A DNA stretch of 64,000 nucleotides from Pisaster brevispinus (taxonomy: Eukaryota; Echinodermata; Asteroidea; Forcipulatida; Asteriidae): assembly GCA_023634235.1 (NCBI GenBank), contig JAMKCF010000049.1, positions 558,001-622,000 of the forward strand. The letters run 5' to 3'. Each line of letters opens with the position of its first letter. The stretch's first letter is position 1. The position numbers and the translations under genes are program-made. Of the stretch, positions 59,893 through 64,000 are shown in pieces. A model generated the notes under the pieces. It did no database searches and was not told where the DNA came from. It saw nothing but the letters and a program-made list of their open reading frames with translations.

Positions 59893-61217
59893 TTTGTTGA
59901 AAGATCACTAAGTCACTAAATCACTCTCTGCCTCGTGTTAAAATGGTCAAAATTTGTAAACTTAAGGAAAAGAATATCAGTTATAAAGAGCAAAAAATCA
60001 ATCTTTGAGGAAGCAAATAGAAATCACCAGTCAATCAAATTAGAAAAATTAATTCATCAGCACAAATAGTGAATAACGGCTTTTCAAATCAATAAAGTAA
60101 AATTAAAAAAAGAATAAAAAAGAACTGAACAGATACAAATTTTTACAACAGAGCGTTCAATTAAAAAAAATAATCTGAAAATCCACAGAACAAAAACCAA
60201 CCTTGTGTACTCTAAAAAATGAATAATTTATTAGTGAATGAAGTAGAAATGAATGAGCTATTTTCAAATATTGTTTGGTGAAAAAAAACCACTCAAAATC
60301 TTCCTAGCAAAACATTTAACAAAGGAAACAAATATATTTTAAAGCAAACAAGATGCCAAAGTATTCTCAAATTAGGATTGAAAAGGTTGCCATTTCACTA
60401 AGAAGATGCTACTTCTAGTTAAAAAATGATTCACCCTACTATTAAAAATCATACTTTTGGAAGGAAAAAAAAAACAATCTGCTGAATTACAGTTTGTTAA
60501 ATATTAAATTCTACTGAAAAAGGCAAAACCATACTAAAATAAATTGAATAACATCTAATTTGATGTTTAAACAATTTGCAGCAAACTCAAGTTTGTTCAA
60601 ATGATCTCTTACTAAAGAGACAATTCTAGGTTCTGTAGAAGAAAAAAAAGTCCAAATGATGTTTACAAATAATGTGAAAACCCACTTGGGTACTCCTCAA
60701 TATCTTGATATGAAATCAACCAATTACTTTCAACAGACAAAACTGTTGATGTATTATGTTTTGAAGTATGCAACGAAAACAGAACTTCCTTGCAGGTAGT
60801 TCTCAAATCTATTTCACTATTTCAAGCAAGGCAAAAAAATTAAATAATAATAAATAATCAAATCAACAACAACAATGATGGAGAACTTAAAATGAGTTCA
60901 GTTTTATCCTGCATGTCATTGCACTGCAGCTGAAAATACCCAAACTGTTGTGTTAATAATCACCATGACAATAATCACAGATTGAGAAAGGCAGCAGTCT
61001 ATTGGAGACTTGAGCCTCAATGTGATTCTAATAGACTTGAATGTTAAACAAGTCACAGTGGCTTGCCTTGGATAAGGATCCATTCCCAATGGCATAGTAA
61101 ACTAATTTAACTTGTAACTCCCAAGATGTCAGTGTTTGAGCTGAAATGTAACAAGTCAGAAAAAATACTGAAGTACTCTCCAATAATGGAGAAGTTTATA
61201 TCAGATCTACATGTATA
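59893..61217. other. Intergenic, strongly AT-rich
   Basis: Nothing supported beyond A-rich low complexity. Confidence 0.45.
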
Positions 61218-61360
61218 ATCATGGTAGTTCCCGGCCAAACTGTAAAATCATGTTAGTTCCTGGCCAAACTGAAAATCATGGTATTTCTTGGCCAAACTGA
61301 AAATCATGGTAGTTCCCGACCAAACTGTAAAATCATGGTAGTTCTAGGCCAAACAGTGGA
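61218..61360. repeat. Minisatellite, five units of 27-31 bp
   Basis: Units of the form AAATCATGGTAGTTC followed by CCGGCCAAACTGT repeat five times with a few substitutions. Confidence 0.85.
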
Positions 61361-62805
61361 ACTGATCCCAACACTGGGAAAACATGGGTGCCAAACTCTT
61401 TCAACTCCTGTAGAGGGATGGCCTGGTGTGCAAAACTAGAGCACCATACTATAAACTAGGGCTGCACATGGGACGATGTGGTGGGTCCCTCAGTATTGAC
61501 GGAAACTGTGGTGTTAGACACGGGGGTCCCAGTCCTGTTAGATAGGTCCATGGTAATTTTAATTGAAGTTAGGATTCATGTACTGTAACTATACATCCTC
61601 AGCCATGCACCGATAGTCTTCAATCAAAGGCAATACCAAGCATGTTAGGGTTAAATATCAATCAAGGCATTGACCAAAGTTTTAGGGTTTGAAACGAAGA
61701 CAGATTGTCTTCAGACTGGTGTGTTTCCATAGAAATAAGAAGCACTGTGATATTTACTCTGTGCCTGCAATGGATATCTTAAATTGATTCAGTTCCAAAC
61801 ACTGATCTTTACTTTGAATGGGAAAGTTTTCTTTAAGAAGAAACATGACAGTTGCTGTCAAATTCCCTGAACTAACTCGGTCATTGCAGTGACCTCTCGT
61901 CAAACCAAGATAGCCACAGGTCATTTGATTAAGATAGCGATTGTTGCAGAAATTGGACATGCAGCATGGTCAATATATTCAGGCCAATCCTTAGCTGATG
62001 ATACATGATGTGACATCCCTGAAATAACCCTAAAAGTTAAACAAATAATGCAGGCACAGTCCACCTAGATTCCTCTTACTGGGTAGAGATACATTACAGT
62101 AGCAGATATTAGTCATACAGACACTACCCTCAATGATACCCATACCCTGGGTAGAGCGGGACTTAATCTAGACAAGTAGCTACTGTCGGACCTATCAAGA
62201 GATCTATAACACAAACTTCACCAAATGAAGGAAGCAATGCATCATGAGGCTTTATGTCCAAAGCATTAAGTGTCAACATCTTAACATCCAGTTTACCTGT
62301 ACATGAAATGTACATGTGATGACAACTTGACGTCAATAAAGTGCAACAGAAAATCCTAATATAGAGGTTTCTTTGAATGGTCAATGCCTTGATTGATAAT
62401 TTTGCTAGTTCTAGGAAACATTAAACTTTTAATTCAGGCTTGGGGTATTTAGTTGATTCATGTGTAAGTATTACCGCTTTCAAGTCAGAACCAAAACTAC
62501 AACCAGTGGTTAGCTTTGAATCGCTACTATCAATCAACCAGTGAAGGTTTTGAAGAAACCAATTACCTTAAGACACACTTTTATTTAGCAGTTCACAAAA
62601 TGGGTTGGAAATTTATAACCCTTGGTCTGAAACTACAAAAGTATACACTAGTTATGTGATAGACAAAAGCAATTAGTTAAGTCATCCAGTCATTTTAGAA
62701 ACGGTGTATATTACCAACCTTGTTGGTAATATTTAACTTTTTTACATAACCCCAAGCCTGGTTTGTCCTGAAACTGATAGTAGGGTTGCACCTTGTATAA
62801 TTATA
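61361..62805. other. Intergenic, no supported feature
   Basis: No gene found. A tight palindrome (ATATTACCAA, five-base loop, TTGGTAATAT) lies at 62708-62732. Confidence 0.45.
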
Positions 62806-63274
62806 GTCCTGAAAGTTCTTCACATTTGAATGAGAATTAGCCAGCCTTTCCATGTGTACACAATGAGATAGGATAATGCAGTAATCTGTTAAGCTAAACC
62901 TTTGAGTATGAAGGGAAATAAGTGGAGTCTCACAAATCCACCCACCCCCATCATAATGTGATGCTCAAGGTGACTTCACTCCTGGCTCTAGAGTCAGTGA
63001 ACATTTCTCCCAACTGTCTCAGTAGCAATTGCATGTAAGTTGCTGCCTTCCAGTGGGCACTTACAATGTAGAAGCATTTGACAATGTAATTTCCTGAATA
63101 TCCAAAAACCCTGGATAAGCTGATCACAGCCAGTCTATGGGAACCGAGTCCTTAAGATATAAATCAACATCAGACAACATTGTGCTCATTAGTTAGATCA
63201 CAAATGTCAGTAAAGCACAACATATTTGACTTTGTATTTGTGGCTCTTTAGATAATGTGAAGAACTTTCAGGAC
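62806..63274. mobile_element. Element with perfect 21-bp terminal inverted repeats
   Basis: GTCCTGAAAGTTCTTCACAT plus T at 62806-62826 is exactly complementary to 63254-63274, enclosing 469 bp. There is no coding frame and no clear target duplication, so the superfamily is open. Confidence 0.6.
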
Positions 63275-63559
63275 AATGCTTTACTCAATCTTGCTTGGTA
63301 TTGCCCAGCCTCGTTCCCAACAACTAGTCCCATATAGATAATTGAGGTCCATACTAAAAATAAAAGTGGCTACTATTACTAAGCCCATTACGCAGTGTGT
63401 TTTTAGTTTGCCCTCTTTAAACCCACCAAAGGCCAAAATTGAGCAAAATCAGTCAGTTTACACACTACAATCTTAGACACAATCTCTGGGTACACCCATA
63501 ATAATCCCTATACTCACTGTTAGTCCCCGTTGTTTCCCTTCTTCGTTCACCTACAACTT

Positions 63560-64000
63560 ACCCCCCCCCCCTCCCTTTGGGCAAACTGATGTACACAGTG
63601 ACAAAGTTGCCCTCAATGTCCCTTGTTGGGCAAACCGATATACATGTACCAACAACATCCACCAATATGGCCCCTACTGGGCAAATTGATTTGTAGACAG
63701 TGGTTTACACCAGCCCCTATTGATCCACACACTATACATCCACCAGACCCAATGGGCAAATGGATGTAAAAGTGAGAAAGTGGCCACTACAAAAGTACTT
63801 CTAATTTCCCTCCTCCACCCACCATCAGCCCCTGTTGGGCAACCAACAACCTACCACTAGCCCCCCCCCCCCCCCCCCCCCCGGCAATCAAAAATCTACA
63901 AATAGCACATGTTGTACAACCTAGCCAGCCCCTGTTGTGTAATTAACATCGTACAATATTACTAGCCCCTGTTGGGCAACCTACAACTAGCCCCTGCTGG
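63560..64000. repeat. Degenerate AGCCCCTGTTGGGCAA repeat running off the window
   Basis: Words GTTGGGCAAAC, CTACTGGGCAAAT, AATGGGCAAATGG and AGCCCCTGTTGGGCAAC recur every 45-80 bp and become tighter towards the right edge. It includes a 22-base C-run at 63861-63882. The array continues beyond the window. Confidence 0.7.

Overview
The window is eukaryotic nuclear DNA, AT-rich, with sparse genes and many repeats. It looks like an invertebrate deuterostome, most likely an echinoderm. This is inferred from vertebrate-style Ig receptors, a queuosine-salvage gene remnant, TTAGGG telomere-type repeats, tRNA-derived SINEs and many MITEs; no phylogenetic test was possible. I see no bacterial operons, rRNA, CRISPR array or confident tRNA gene.

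Region 1 (about 2.0-10.0 kb) is the biological core. It is a tandem array of single-exon Ig-superfamily membrane receptors on the minus strand. Two copies are intact (3200-4657 and 7831-9285). Each has a signal peptide, three Ig-like domains, a stalk, one membrane segment and a short tail. The tail carries an ITIM (LTYTEL) and an ITSM-like motif (TLYSNV), the pairing known from inhibitory leukocyte receptors. Two further copies survive only as tail fragments (6192-6350 and 9905-10030). Flanking DNA is duplicated with the genes. The outermost Ig domain has diverged while the inner domain and tail are almost identical.

Region 2 (10-15.2 kb) holds a broken piggyBac-type transposase, a MITE flanked by TTAA, two exons of a decayed QNG1 (queuosine salvage) gene and the 3' end of a CR1/L2-like LINE. 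Region 3 (15-31 kb) is intron or intergenic DNA with MITEs, a SINE, a 2.1-kb duplicated block with seven copies of a short motif, a 66-bp minisatellite and a weak exon pair.

Region 4 (31.8-35.8 kb) is a telomere-related satellite. It has about eleven 175-bp units carrying TTAGGG, three 136-bp units and a nearly pure TTAGGG run, with eroded versions on both flanks. Region 5 (37.2-45.1 kb) contains nested repeats: a 200-270-bp tandem family interrupted by a hAT-like MITE, a long-TIR MITE and three or four 1.8-1.9-kb tandem units. Region 6 (47.6-56.5 kb) looks like a spliced, probably noncoding plus-strand transcript. Two of its predicted exons are duplicated at exactly 221 nt and lie on either side of a 2.8-kb element built from ten 119-bp repeats that ends in a perfect 25-bp hairpin. 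Region 7 (56.5-64 kb) has minor repeats and a 469-bp element with 21-bp terminal inverted repeats, and no convincing gene.
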